Origin: Haloarcula amylovorans
GTDB lineage: Archaea; Halobacteriota; Halobacteria; Halobacteriales; Haloarculaceae
NCBI RefSeq assembly: GCF_004681185.1
Contig: NZ_SRIF01000002.1
Location: 1,237,456 to 1,301,455 of the forward strand
Direction: 5' to 3'
Length of the DNA stretch: 64,000 bases
This document shows, in pieces, positions 17,559 to 26,009 of this stretch. Each line of letters opens with the position of its first letter. Position 1 is the stretch's first letter. Below the pieces are notes generated by a model, which was not told the DNA's origin, did no database searches, and was given only the letters and a program-made list of their open reading frames with translations. Position numbers and translations under genes: made by a program.

Positions 17559-18013
17559 GCGTCGTCACCCCCCGTCTCGACCGCCTCGCCACCGTCGGAT
17601 CGCTGGCCCGACGTACCTCGCAGTCCATCGGACTGCTCACCACCGTCCGTGGCGACGGTGGTTTCGTCCGCCTCGCTACCGACGCCGAGACCGACGATCG
17701 CGCCGGCTTCCTCGCGGCGGGCCAGCATGACCGAACCGACCAGCGCGGCGACGAGGACGACGTCGATTATCTCGAAGGCGATGAGGAACCCTTCGCTTGG
17801 CACGGCCGACTCGCCCTCGCCCATCAGCACGCCGGGCGCGATATCGAACATCGCCGCGCCCAGACTCTTCGTGATGGCGGCACCTTCGCCGAACCCGGCC
17901 GGTGCCGGGAAGGAGACGCCGATGAAGACGGCTCCGAGGACGACGAACAGTGCGACTGCGGCCAGTCCCGCGACGAAGTTCCCTTCGGTGTTGAGTTCCG
18001 GTCGGTTCGTCAT
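17555..18013 (-). CDS. nuoJ2: Complex I subunit NuoJ, C-terminal half (NuoJ2)
   Basis: A 152-residue membrane protein corresponding to the second half of bacterial NuoJ. Helices lie at about residues 12-32 and 74-95, followed by a hydrophilic Gly/Glu-rich tail. Haloarchaea commonly split nuoJ into two genes. The start overlaps the stop of nuoJ1 by 4 nt. The long charged tail is weakly conserved. Confidence 0.85.
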   Translation of the reverse strand: MTNRPELNTEGNFVAGLAAVALFVVLGAVFIGVSFPAPAGFGEGAAITKSLGAAMFDIAPGVLMGEGESAVPSEGFLIAFEIIDVVLVAALVGSVMLARREEAGAIVGLGVGSEADETTVATDGGEQSDGLRGTSGQRSDGGEAVETGGDDA

Positions 18014-18279
18014 CGTGCCACCTCGATGACGGACTCGTCCTCGCGGGTCAACATCACCGCGAAGGTGATGAGGATGAGGACGCCCCCGACGTACACCAGA
18101 ATTTGCATCGTTGCGACGAACGCCGCTTGGTTCAGGACGTAGAACACGGCGACGCTGACCAGTGACACACCAAGTAACAGCGCCGAATGCCAGACGTCCC
18201 GAACTAACACGACGCCTGCCGCACTGCCCACCGTCACCATGGCGAACAGTGCGAACGCGATTGACTCGTACAGTCCCAT
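18010..18279 (-). CDS. nuoJ1: Complex I subunit NuoJ, N-terminal half (NuoJ1)
   Basis: An 89-residue, three-helix protein matching the N-terminal half of NuoJ (V-W-H-S-A-L-L-L-G-V-S-L-V, then L-V-Y-V-G-G-V-L-I-L-I-T-F). The Y-V-G-G-x-x-x-L motif of helix 3 is the pi-bulge region that couples quinone reduction to proton movement in complex I. A 161-nt gap separates it from nuoI, the largest gap in the operon. Confidence 0.92.
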   Translation of the reverse strand: MGLYESIAFALFAMVTVGSAAGVVLVRDVWHSALLLGVSLVSVAVFYVLNQAAFVATMQILVYVGGVLILITFAVMLTREDESVIEVAR

Positions 18280-18440
18280 CTTATCTTGAGACTCTTTGCG
18301 GCGTCCCTTTGAAGATTCCTCTTTCGTCTCGGAATCGGGAGGGGTCGAACCGCCCTAGACGGTGGCCTGTCGGCAAGCTATTGACAGGTAGGTTATGAAA
18401 ATGCCGCGAGAACCGAAAACGAGTCGCCGATACGGGTCGA

Positions 18441-18902
18441 TTACTGATAGTCGATTTCGCCTTCGCCCTCACCGATCCACGCGCCCCGGTCGGGTTCGCG
18501 GGATTCGAGAGGATCGATGTCCTTGTACCACGGGACGTTCTTGAGCTGCTCCTTGTCGTAGGCGAACTCGTCTTTCGTGTCCGCGGTGAACTCGAAGTTC
18601 TGGGTCAGCAGGATGGCGTCGGTCGGGCAGACCTCCTCACAGAGGCGACAGTAGATACACTGGCCGATGTGGAGGTTATACTCCTCGCCGTTTCGCTGGT
18701 CGTCCATCACAATCTGGATGGTGTTGTTCGGACAGACGTTCTCGCACTGCCGACACCAGATACACCGCTCTTGGCTCCACTTGTGGACGCCGCGGAAGCG
18801 GGGACTTACCTCGGGGGCGACTTCCGGGTACTCCACCGTGAACGTCTCCCCGTCGAGGGCGTGTTTCATCGTCGTTGCCATGGATTTCAGGATGCCGATC
18901 AT
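18441..18902 (-). CDS. nuoI: Complex I subunit NuoI, 2x[4Fe-4S] ferredoxin-like
   Basis: A 153-residue protein with two ferredoxin motifs, C47-x2-C50-x2-C53-x3-C57 and C82-x2-C85-x2-C88-x3-C92. These ligate clusters N6a and N6b, which pass electrons to NuoB. The acidic C-terminal tail suits a high-salt cytoplasm. In an enzyme without NuoEFG this peripheral subunit is a likely docking point for the electron donor. It lies 43 nt after nuoH. Confidence 0.95.
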   Translation of the reverse strand: MIGILKSMATTMKHALDGETFTVEYPEVAPEVSPRFRGVHKWSQERCIWCRQCENVCPNNTIQIVMDDQRNGEEYNLHIGQCIYCRLCEEVCPTDAILLTQNFEFTADTKDEFAYDKEQLKNVPWYKDIDPLESREPDRGAWIGEGEGEIDYQ

Positions 18903-18945
18903 AGTCAGTTACCTCCGAATGTAGTCGTCGGTGCGCAGGTCGCCA

Positions 18946-19992
18946 TCAGACGATCACCCCGACGATGACCGCGGTCAGTAGCAGGTTCGCGAGCGAGAGA
19001 ACCAACATTCCCTTCCAGCCAATCTCGATGAGTTGGTCGATTCGCACGCGGGGAATCGCCGAGCGCGCCCACTGCGTGAACAGGAAGACTCCCCAGATCT
19101 TGATCATGAACCAGATAAATCCGAGACTCGCCGGTCCCGGCCCGGCCGGGCCGCCGAGGAAGATGGTGGCGATGATCGCGCCGCCGAGGAAGATGTGGAT
19201 GAACTCCCCGAGGTAGATGAGCACGAAGTATACCGAGGAGTACTCCGTCTGATACCCGGCGACGATTTCGGTCGGGGCTTCCGGAATGTCGAAGGGGTTC
19301 CGGCCGACCTCCGCGAGGTTCGCGATCATGAACAGCACGAACGCGAAGGGGTTAACGAACGCGTACCACGAGGGCAGCGGCCCGATGAGCGGCTGGGTCT
19401 GGGCCGCGACGATTTCGCTCATCTGGAGCGACCCGGCGAAGAGGACCACCGAGGCACCGGTGAGGATAAGCGGAATCTCGTAGGCGACGTTCTGTGCGAC
19501 GGCGCGCAGCCCGCCGAGGAAGGAGTACTTGTTGTTCGACGCGTAGCCGGCCATAATCAACCCGACCGAGGCGATAGAAGCCGTCGCGAACACGTAGGCC
19601 AGACCGACTTCGGGGTCTGCGAGGTGGATACCGCTTCCCATCGGGATGACAGCAAAGCCGAGCAACGCGGAGCTGGCGATGAGGAGCGGTGCGATGTCCC
19701 ACGCAGGACGGTCGACGCCGTCGGGAACGATGAGTTCCTTCGAGAGCAGGCGAACCGCGTCAGCCGGGATGGTTCCCAGACCGAACGGGCCGATACGGTT
19801 GACGGCGATGCGGTCGGTGAACGCGGCGGTAATCTTTCGCTTCGCCCACGGGCCGGCCAGCGCCGTGTTCGTCATCATCAGCGTCCCGATAAGGGCCGCT
19901 CCCACGAGGCTCATCAGTATCATTACCGGCGTGCTGTTCGGGTCGAGCCCGACGAGTTCCGCCAGCGTCTCCGGAAGCGGGGCTGACTGCAT
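18946..19992 (-). CDS. nuoH: Complex I subunit NuoH
   Basis: A 348-residue polytopic protein with about eight helices. It is recognised by R-I-G-P-F-G, the loop A-E-V-G-R-N-P-F-D-I-P-E-A (quinone chamber) and E-Y-S-S-V-Y-F. NuoH anchors the peripheral arm and lines the quinone tunnel. Its start overlaps the nuoCD stop by one base. Confidence 0.95.
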   Translation of the reverse strand: MQSAPLPETLAELVGLDPNSTPVMILMSLVGAALIGTLMMTNTALAGPWAKRKITAAFTDRIAVNRIGPFGLGTIPADAVRLLSKELIVPDGVDRPAWDIAPLLIASSALLGFAVIPMGSGIHLADPEVGLAYVFATASIASVGLIMAGYASNNKYSFLGGLRAVAQNVAYEIPLILTGASVVLFAGSLQMSEIVAAQTQPLIGPLPSWYAFVNPFAFVLFMIANLAEVGRNPFDIPEAPTEIVAGYQTEYSSVYFVLIYLGEFIHIFLGGAIIATIFLGGPAGPGPASLGFIWFMIKIWGVFLFTQWARSAIPRVRIDQLIEIGWKGMLVLSLANLLLTAVIVGVIV

Positions 19993-21674
19993 CAGCGGTC
20001 GACCTCCCCGAGCACGATGTCGAGGCTACCGAGTGAGGCGATCATGTCCGGGATATACTCGCCCTGGGACATCTCCGGTAGCGTCTGGAGGTTCGAGAAG
20101 CACGGACTGCGAATCTTGAAACGAGCGGGCTTGTCCGTGCCGTCCGAGCGGATGTAGATGCCGAGTTCGCCCTTCGCACCTTCGACGGCGCGGTAGATCT
20201 CCCGGTCCGGGTCCGGACGCAGCGTCCGGGGAACGTTGGCCTGAATCTCGCGTTCGTCTTCGGGCCACTGTTCGAGGAGGTCCACACACTGTTCGATGAT
20301 GCGCGCCGACTCCTCGACTTCCCGCATGCGGACGAGGACACGGCTGAAGTTGTCGCCGCCCTCCTCGGTGACGACGTTCCAGTCGAGTTCGTCGTAGTAG
20401 CCGTAGGGGTCGTCGCGGCGCAGGTCGTAGTCGACGCCCGACCCGCGTGCGACGGGACCAGTTGCGCCATATTGCTTGACCTCCTCGGGAGAGAGGACGC
20501 CGGTATCGACACACCGCATCTGGAAGATTTCGTTGCCCGTGATGAGGTCGTGGTACTCCTCCAGCTTGTGCGGCAGGCCGTCGAGGAAGTCTCGGGTCTT
20601 CTCGAAGAACTCCTCGCGCGGCTCCGGCAGGTCCCACGCGACCCCGCCGAGGCGCATGTAGTTGAACATCAGGCGCTGCCCGGTGAGGTCTTCGAGGATG
20701 TTCTGAATGACTTCGCGGTCGCGGAACGCGTACTGGAAGGTGGCGGTGAAGTCGCCGAAGACGTCCAGCGCGAACGTCCCGAGCGCGAGCATGTGTGCCG
20801 CGATACGGCACAGCTCGGCGGACATCGTCCGGATGACCTGTGCGTACTCGGGCACCTCGATGTCGGCGAGGTCCTCGGCCGCACGCGCGTACGCCCACTC
20901 GTTAAGGATACCGGCGGAGACGTAGTCCCACCGGTCGGGGTAGGGCATGATCTGGTGCCGATAGGTCCCGTTCTGACACATCTGCTCCTCACAGCGGTGG
21001 AGGTAGCCGATATCAGATTCGATGTCAGCAATCTGCTCGCCGTCGAGTACCGTCTTCACGTGCAGGACACCGTGGGTCGCCGGGTGGTGTGGACCGATGT
21101 TGACGAACATCGTGTCCGGGTCGTCCGCGCTACGGTGGTCGTCCTGCAGTGGGTTGGCGTTCTCGCGCAGCGTGACGATCTGTGGCTGGTCCTGGTTGTA
21201 GTCCTTCGAGAGCGGGTGGCCCTGCCACGTCTCGGGCAAGAGGATGCGCCGCAGGTCCGGGTGGTCGTCGTAGTTGATACCGACGAGGTCGTACGCCTCA
21301 CGTTCGTGCCAGTCGGCCGTCGAGTAGACACGAGCGGCCGACTCGTTGTGGGGATCGTCCTTCGGTGAGGGAACGACGATCGACAGTTCCTGCGTGGGGT
21401 CGTCGAACTTCCGGAGGTGATAGATGGACTCGTAGCGGTCGTCGTACTCCTGTGCCGTGACGCAGGCACAGTGGTCGAAACCGGCTTCGGTCTTCAGCTT
21501 CGAGAGAACCTCCTGTACCTCGTCGGGTCGGATGACGAATCCTTCGGCGTTGACGTGGGTCTCGCGGTCGAGTACGTGGCCGCCGAGTAAGTCGGCCAGC
21601 GCGTCGTAGTCGAGCCCCTCGTCGGTAACGCCGACTTCGCTCGTCGTGCCGGGTGTGGGTTTCTCCAGACTCAT
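19992..21674 (-). CDS. nuoCD: Complex I subunit NuoCD fusion
   Basis: A 560-residue fusion. Residues about 20-170 are NuoC (Y-H-L-R-K-F, then E-R-E-A-Y-D-L-V-G-I-N-Y, P-D-L-R-R-I-L-L-P). Residues from about 188 are NuoD/49-kDa (G-P-H-H-P-A-T-H-G-V-L, G-Y-L-H-R-C-E-E, R-G-S-G-V-D-Y-D-L-R-R-D). The NuoD part is related to NiFe hydrogenase large subunits and forms the quinone site with NuoB. The C and D domains are fused in several lineages. Its start overlaps the nuoB stop by 4 nt. Confidence 0.95.
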   Translation of the reverse strand: MSLEKPTPGTTSEVGVTDEGLDYDALADLLGGHVLDRETHVNAEGFVIRPDEVQEVLSKLKTEAGFDHCACVTAQEYDDRYESIYHLRKFDDPTQELSIVVPSPKDDPHNESAARVYSTADWHEREAYDLVGINYDDHPDLRRILLPETWQGHPLSKDYNQDQPQIVTLRENANPLQDDHRSADDPDTMFVNIGPHHPATHGVLHVKTVLDGEQIADIESDIGYLHRCEEQMCQNGTYRHQIMPYPDRWDYVSAGILNEWAYARAAEDLADIEVPEYAQVIRTMSAELCRIAAHMLALGTFALDVFGDFTATFQYAFRDREVIQNILEDLTGQRLMFNYMRLGGVAWDLPEPREEFFEKTRDFLDGLPHKLEEYHDLITGNEIFQMRCVDTGVLSPEEVKQYGATGPVARGSGVDYDLRRDDPYGYYDELDWNVVTEEGGDNFSRVLVRMREVEESARIIEQCVDLLEQWPEDEREIQANVPRTLRPDPDREIYRAVEGAKGELGIYIRSDGTDKPARFKIRSPCFSNLQTLPEMSQGEYIPDMIASLGSLDIVLGEVDR

Positions 21675-22363
21675 GGCGAGTTGTCCCAGTTGTACCGCAT
21701 CACGAGGTCGTCCTCGTCGATATCGTCGGCGAGTTTCTGAACGAGTTCGTCCTGTTCGAGGTCACCGAACTGTTCGAGTTCGTAGGGCTTGACCGTCACG
21801 GGCGAGGACTCGCCGTTCGCGATACGTTCTTGGAGTTTGGCGATGCCGTAGATAAGCGCCTCGGGGCGGGGCGGGCACCCAGGAACGTGGATGTCGACCG
21901 GGATAACTTCCTCAGCGCCCTTGATGACGTTGTAGCCTTCCTGGAACGGGCCGCCCGAGATGGTACACGAACCCATCGAGACGACGAACTTCGGTTCGGG
22001 CATCTGGTCGTAGACGCGCTTCATCCGCGGGGCGAACTTCGAGACGATGGTCCCCGGGACGACGATGACGTCGGCCTGTCGCGGCGACGCGCGCGGGACA
22101 CCCGCGTGGAAGCGGTCGAGGTCGTGTTTGATAGCGTAGGTGCTGATCATCTCGATGCTGCAACAGGCAATCCCGAACTGCAGCATGAACATCGAGGAGC
22201 CCCGGACCCAGTTCATGAACTTGTCGAACTTGGTCAGGATGAACGGCGTCGACCCGAACGCCTCGCGTAGCGTCGAGTTGAATCGGTCGTCTACGCCCTC
22301 TCCCATTCGGGCTTCCTGTGTCGATACGTCCTCAACCGCCGGTGGTGTCTGGTCACTACTCAT
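21671..22363 (-). CDS. nuoB: Complex I subunit NuoB
   Basis: A 230-residue protein holding the terminal N2 [4Fe-4S] cluster. The ligands are readable: tandem C67-C68 in G-I-A-C-C-S, C133 in G-S-C-T-I-S-G-G and C163 in P-G-C-P-P-R-P-E. The first 40 residues are an acidic extension. It donates electrons to quinone at the NuoD interface. It overlaps the nuoA stop by 8 nt. Confidence 0.96.
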   Translation of the reverse strand: MSSDQTPPAVEDVSTQEARMGEGVDDRFNSTLREAFGSTPFILTKFDKFMNWVRGSSMFMLQFGIACCSIEMISTYAIKHDLDRFHAGVPRASPRQADVIVVPGTIVSKFAPRMKRVYDQMPEPKFVVSMGSCTISGGPFQEGYNVIKGAEEVIPVDIHVPGCPPRPEALIYGIAKLQERIANGESSPVTVKPYELEQFGDLEQDELVQKLADDIDEDDLVMRYNWDNSP

Positions 22364-22769
22364 ATGTGTCTGCCCCCTTGGTGGCGTGCGGACTGCGCAC
22401 CCACTGAACTGCGCCGTTTCGCCACGCCCAACCGAGACCGACGACGAGCACGCCGATGAACGCGACCATCGGCAGCAGAACCTTCGACATGCCGACCGCG
22501 CTGACGGCGTCGCGGTAGATGACCGTCCACGGGAAGATGAGGACGGTCTCGATGTCGAAGACGACGAACAGCAGCGCGACCATGTAGTACTGAATATTGA
22601 ACTTGATCTGCTGGCTGCTGCCCGTCGGCACCTCGCCGGACTCGTAGGTGGCTGTTTTGCCTTGTTCGGGAACGCGCGGACGGAGGAGGCTCGATACCAT
22701 CATCATCCCGATGGGTATAGCGAGCGCCACGACCGCGAGTGCCCCGATGGCGATCCATGGATTACTCAT
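22356..22769 (-). CDS. nuoA: Complex I subunit NuoA
   Basis: A 137-residue, three-helix membrane subunit with the family signature Y-E-S-G-E-x-P-T-G, F-N-I-Q-Y-Y and F-V-V-F-D-I-E-T-V. It is the first gene of the operon. The ATG at 22,769 is used: a longer frame to 22,880 is rich in Arg and would cross the promoter. The TATA-like box is 40 nt upstream, leaving a short leader. Confidence 0.94.
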   Translation of the reverse strand: MSNPWIAIGALAVVALAIPIGMMMVSSLLRPRVPEQGKTATYESGEVPTGSSQQIKFNIQYYMVALLFVVFDIETVLIFPWTVIYRDAVSAVGMSKVLLPMVAFIGVLVVGLGWAWRNGAVQWVRSPHATKGADTYE

Positions 22770-22808
22770 TCCGGAATCTCCTATCGTCCGACGGTTAGGT
22801 GTACTCGC

Positions 22809-22815
22809 ATATAAG
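22809..22815 (-). promoter_or_regulatory. TATA box of the nuo operon
   Basis: On the minus strand the sequence cttatatg lies about 40 nt before the nuoA start. It is the only good TATA-like element upstream of the 11-gene operon. Confidence 0.5.
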
Positions 22816-23105
22816 GGTTGATAACCGTCACGGCGGCGGAATTCGAGGGGTTCGGACCTTCTGAGACCAACACGACGCATGTGGTGTTCTCCCCCGCGAA
22901 CTGCAGGCGCTCAGCGGCCACTGTCGATCGAACCGAGCATCGCTTTATCGTGTGGACTGCTGTCTCGTGGGCGTCGCCTGTTCGACTCATCGAGGCCGCT
23001 AGCGTGGCCTCCCCCTCTCCGCTGCGCTTCTCCGAGGGCCGCGCTCCTTTCAGTCGCGCATCCCTCGTTACTGCTTCACGACTCACTACGTTCGTCGTTT
23101 CGCTT
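22816..23105. other. Gene-free spacer between nuoA and purE
   Basis: I see no credible gene in this GC-rich spacer. The part from about 23,000 to 23,105 holds short imperfect palindromes (for example cgactcactacgttcgtcg) resembling haloarchaeal spacer repeats. The rest holds only the upstream flank of the nuo promoter. Confidence 0.5.
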
Positions 23106-23134
23106 CGAGGTTCCGCACTCCGTTCGGAACCTCG
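23106..23134 (-). terminator. Hairpin directly after the purE stop
   Basis: A perfect 10-bp stem, CGAGGTTCCG/CGGAACCTCG, with a 9-nt loop begins one base beyond the purE stop codon. There is no T tract, so termination is possible but unproven. It may instead be a mobile palindrome or an RNA-stabilising structure. Confidence 0.4.
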
Positions 23135-23782
23135 CTACTCCCAATATTCGTCTTTGAATCCTGGCGTCCCAAGTTCGTGTAAGTCCCGAGATGCGTCGCC
23201 GACCTCCTCCTGTAGCCCCTCGTGGTACTCGACCAGACGGCCGCGCAACTCTTCGTGTTGCCGCGAGAGAATTTGCGCCGCGGTGAGCGCGGCGTTGAAC
23301 GACTTGCCGGCGTCGACGGCGGTGATGGGCGCACCCTGTGGCATTCCGATGACCGAATCGACGGACTTCTCCTGGACGGGGACGCCGACGACCGGGAGCG
23401 GGTAGGCGATGCTCGCAGTCATGTTTGGGAGGTCCGCTGACTTTCCACCGGCCCCGGCGATGATGACATCGAGACCGCGGGCTTCTGCCGTCTCGGCGTA
23501 GGCGTACATCAGGTCCGGCGTCCGGTGAGCGGAGACGACGAACGTCTCGAATGTAAAGCGGGCGTCCGGGGCGTCGGTGAAGTCGGTCTGTTCCTCAAAG
23601 CCCAGTTCGTCTGCGAGGGCGGCATAGGCTCCGGGACGCTTGCCCTTGCCGCCGGCCATCGTCGGGAGGTCCGAATCGGACCCCATCACGATACTCACGT
23701 CTGGCGTCTGGTCGTTGGGTCGGTCCATCTCCGCTTCCTCGTGCAGTTGGTCGATAAGCGACTGGACGTTCTCTGCGGTCAT
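23135..23782 (-). CDS. purE: PurE, N5-carboxyaminoimidazole ribonucleotide mutase
   Basis: A 215-residue class I PurE. It shows M-G-S-D-S-D-L-P-T-M (residues 33-42), S-A-H-R-T-P (84-89) and a G-A-G-G-K-S-A-D-L-P-N-M block (110-121). PurE moves the carboxyl group of N5-CAIR to give CAIR in purine synthesis. The stretch between the first two motifs is longer than in most PurE proteins because of an insertion around residues 43-75 (G-G-K-G-K-R-P-G-A-Y). An N-terminal helix of about 30 residues precedes the Rossmann fold. Its partner purK lies 14 kb away at 37,833, so the two are not an operon here. Confidence 0.92.
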   Translation of the reverse strand: MTAENVQSLIDQLHEEAEMDRPNDQTPDVSIVMGSDSDLPTMAGGKGKRPGAYAALADELGFEEQTDFTDAPDARFTFETFVVSAHRTPDLMYAYAETAEARGLDVIIAGAGGKSADLPNMTASIAYPLPVVGVPVQEKSVDSVIGMPQGAPITAVDAGKSFNAALTAAQILSRQHEELRGRLVEYHEGLQEEVGDASRDLHELGTPGFKDEYWE

Positions 23783-23831
23783 GTAAGAGGGTCCGACCGG
23801 CGGTGCTGTAAGTGTGGGCGATTTCACTTCG

Positions 23832-24224
23832 TCAGTCGTCGCCCAGCATCGATTCGAGCGCGTCGTAACACGCCTGTGGATCGGCGGGAAATAGCTTGAG
23901 TGGCTGTGTCTCACCCGAGACGCTGATTCTGAGCGCGCCGCGCTTTCGGTAGGTGAGCGCAGTACTGAGAAGGCCGGCGGCGACGAAGAATGCCGCGAGC
24001 GGGAGACTCCGCCCGACCGACGCGAGACCGAACCCGACGAGACCGAGACTCATGACCACGAGGAACCAATCCACGTCCTGCAGCGTCACGTCGACGACGC
24101 CCGAGAGGGGGACGGCGACGGATTCCTCGTCCGGCCGATCGACCAGAACCCGGTCGTCCCTGATGGTTATTCGGCCGCCGCTTCGCAGGACACCCTCGTA
24201 CACCGTCTCGCTTTCGTCGGGCAT
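23832..24224 (-). CDS. Two-helix membrane protein, 130 aa
   Basis: A 130-residue protein. An N-terminal beta-rich part (G-V-L-R-S-G-G-R-I-T-I-R-D-D-R-V) leads into two membrane helices at about residues 52-90. A second beta part follows (A-L-R-I-S-V-S-G-E). The arrangement resembles small PH-like/membrane proteins, but I cannot name it. It lies 6 nt after the nucleobase permease stop and 49 nt before purE, so the three may be co-transcribed. Confidence 0.65.
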   Translation of the reverse strand: MPDESETVYEGVLRSGGRITIRDDRVLVDRPDEESVAVPLSGVVDVTLQDVDWFLVVMSLGLVGFGLASVGRSLPLAAFFVAAGLLSTALTYRKRGALRISVSGETQPLKLFPADPQACYDALESMLGDD

Positions 24225-24230
24225 CGCGGG

Positions 24231-25877
24231 TCAGCCGTCGCCGGAGACGGACGGTCGGTCGCCGCCGCGGCCGCGCAGCCGGTCAAGCGCCGAGACGAAC
24301 TCGTCGTCGTCTTCTGTGAGCTCCGCCCACGCGCTGAGGCCGCGCTCCTCGCGGGTCCCGGGGATGGTGTTGTCGAGGACGAACGCGACGAGGCCGCCGA
24401 CGACCATCCCGGTGCCGCCGACGACGAACAGCGTCGTCGCCACGACATCGGTTCCCAGTACCGCACCGAGTACCGGGACGCCGGCGAGACCTTGCTGGAG
24501 CGCCGTCGCCCCGGAGGCATCCAGTCCCTGTCCGACCTGGCTCATGTACTCCGGGACGGCGAGACCGGCAAAGAGGGCGAACCCGACGATGAAGACGTTG
24601 CGGTTGGCGTCTAAATCGACGTATTTCAACTGTGAGAGACCGACGGCAGCTATCTGGCCGAACATGACCATATAGAGTCCCCCGATGATCGGCGCGGGGA
24701 TCGTCGCGAACAGCTCGCCCATCGGGCCGAAGTAGCCGACGAGAATCATCACTGCGGCACCGATCTGGACGACGTATCGGGAAGCGACGCCAGTGATGGC
24801 AATTGCGCCGACGTTCTCCGTGTAGGACGTACAGCCGTTGCCGGTACCCATGATGCCGGCGAAGACGTTGCCGATACCTTCCATGCCGATACCGTGGTCG
24901 ATGCGCTTCGCGCTCGGTGCGCCCCTCCCGGCGATGCGGGCGACCGAGTGATAGTCGCCGAAGCTCTCGACGACAGAGGCGAGCATCCCGGCGAACATCC
25001 CGACGATGAACCCGGGCGTGAACTGCGGAAGCCCCCACTGGAAAGGGTAGATCGGCTGGAGCAAGGGGGCGCTCGTCACGCTCCCGAGCGCGACGTAACT
25101 CACCGACCCCTCGGCGAAGACACCGGTCACCGAGAGCACGGCGGCGACGCCCCACGCGAAGGCGATGCCGAGCAGCACAGGGAACAGCTTAAACGCCCGG
25201 TGACGCCGATCGAGGTACTGTGAGAAGACGACGATGGCGAGCATCGTGAGACCGAGGAGCCACCAGTTCTGTCCCGTTCCGGGCGCGGCGAAGTTCGGGT
25301 TCGCAATCTGCGGGACGTTGAACAGCGCGAGGCCGATGAGTGCGATGACGGGCGCAATGACGACAGGTCCCATGTACCGCTTGAGCTTCCCCATCACGCC
25401 GGTGTAGCCGATGAGCATCTCGACGAGGCCGGCGACGATGACCGCGCCCTGTAACTCGACGAGCATCGTCTGCCAGTCGGCACCCTGCTGGGCCAACACG
25501 CCGACGATGGCCAGTCCCGGTGCGAGCATCGAGAACGTCCCGCCCTGCACGATTGGGTAGCGGTTCCCGATGGTCGTCTGAGCCAGCGTCGCAATGCCGG
25601 AGACGACGAAGAACGTCCCGATGAGACGGCCGACCTGCCCCGGCGCTGCCTCGAACATTCCCATCGCGCCCGCGAGACCCAGCGGAATCGCGACGGACGC
25701 ACCGATCATGGTCAGGTAGTGTTGAACGCCAAGCAGTATCGACTCGCCTCGCGGCGGTCTGTCTTCGATGCCGTACTCAACGAACCCGGCGGCTGACGGC
25801 TCGTCCCCGACGTCCGGTCCCTCCGGCGCAACGTTCTTCTCCACCTCCTCAAAGTCGTCTCTGTCGTCAGATCTCAT
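24231..25877 (-). CDS. NCS2 family uracil/xanthine permease
   Basis: A 548-residue membrane protein of the nucleobase:cation symporter-2 family, with about 14 helices after an acidic N-terminal tail of 50 residues. Family landmarks are L-L-G-V-Q-H-Y-L-T-M near the start, G-M-E-G-I-G-N-V-F-A-G-I-M-G-T-G-N-G-C-T-S-Y-T-E-N-V-G and the substrate-site Glu in helix 10. These proteins import uracil, xanthine or related bases with a cation. The specificity cannot be read. It lies upstream of a small membrane protein gene and purE, so a link to purine supply is plausible. The acidic N- and C-terminal tails suit high salt. Confidence 0.88.
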   Translation of the reverse strand: MRSDDRDDFEEVEKNVAPEGPDVGDEPSAAGFVEYGIEDRPPRGESILLGVQHYLTMIGASVAIPLGLAGAMGMFEAAPGQVGRLIGTFFVVSGIATLAQTTIGNRYPIVQGGTFSMLAPGLAIVGVLAQQGADWQTMLVELQGAVIVAGLVEMLIGYTGVMGKLKRYMGPVVIAPVIALIGLALFNVPQIANPNFAAPGTGQNWWLLGLTMLAIVVFSQYLDRRHRAFKLFPVLLGIAFAWGVAAVLSVTGVFAEGSVSYVALGSVTSAPLLQPIYPFQWGLPQFTPGFIVGMFAGMLASVVESFGDYHSVARIAGRGAPSAKRIDHGIGMEGIGNVFAGIMGTGNGCTSYTENVGAIAITGVASRYVVQIGAAVMILVGYFGPMGELFATIPAPIIGGLYMVMFGQIAAVGLSQLKYVDLDANRNVFIVGFALFAGLAVPEYMSQVGQGLDASGATALQQGLAGVPVLGAVLGTDVVATTLFVVGGTGMVVGGLVAFVLDNTIPGTREERGLSAWAELTEDDDEFVSALDRLRGRGGDRPSVSGDG

Positions 25878-26009
25878 TGGCTAACTACACAGGACGTAGC
25901 CACGGTGCCACAAATCTCTTGCCAGTTGGACTCGCTCGGGCTATCCGACGGCTCGTGTCCCCATTTGGAAAGGAAAACGCTCTTAGCCCGTACCGACACA
26001 CGTCCGTAC

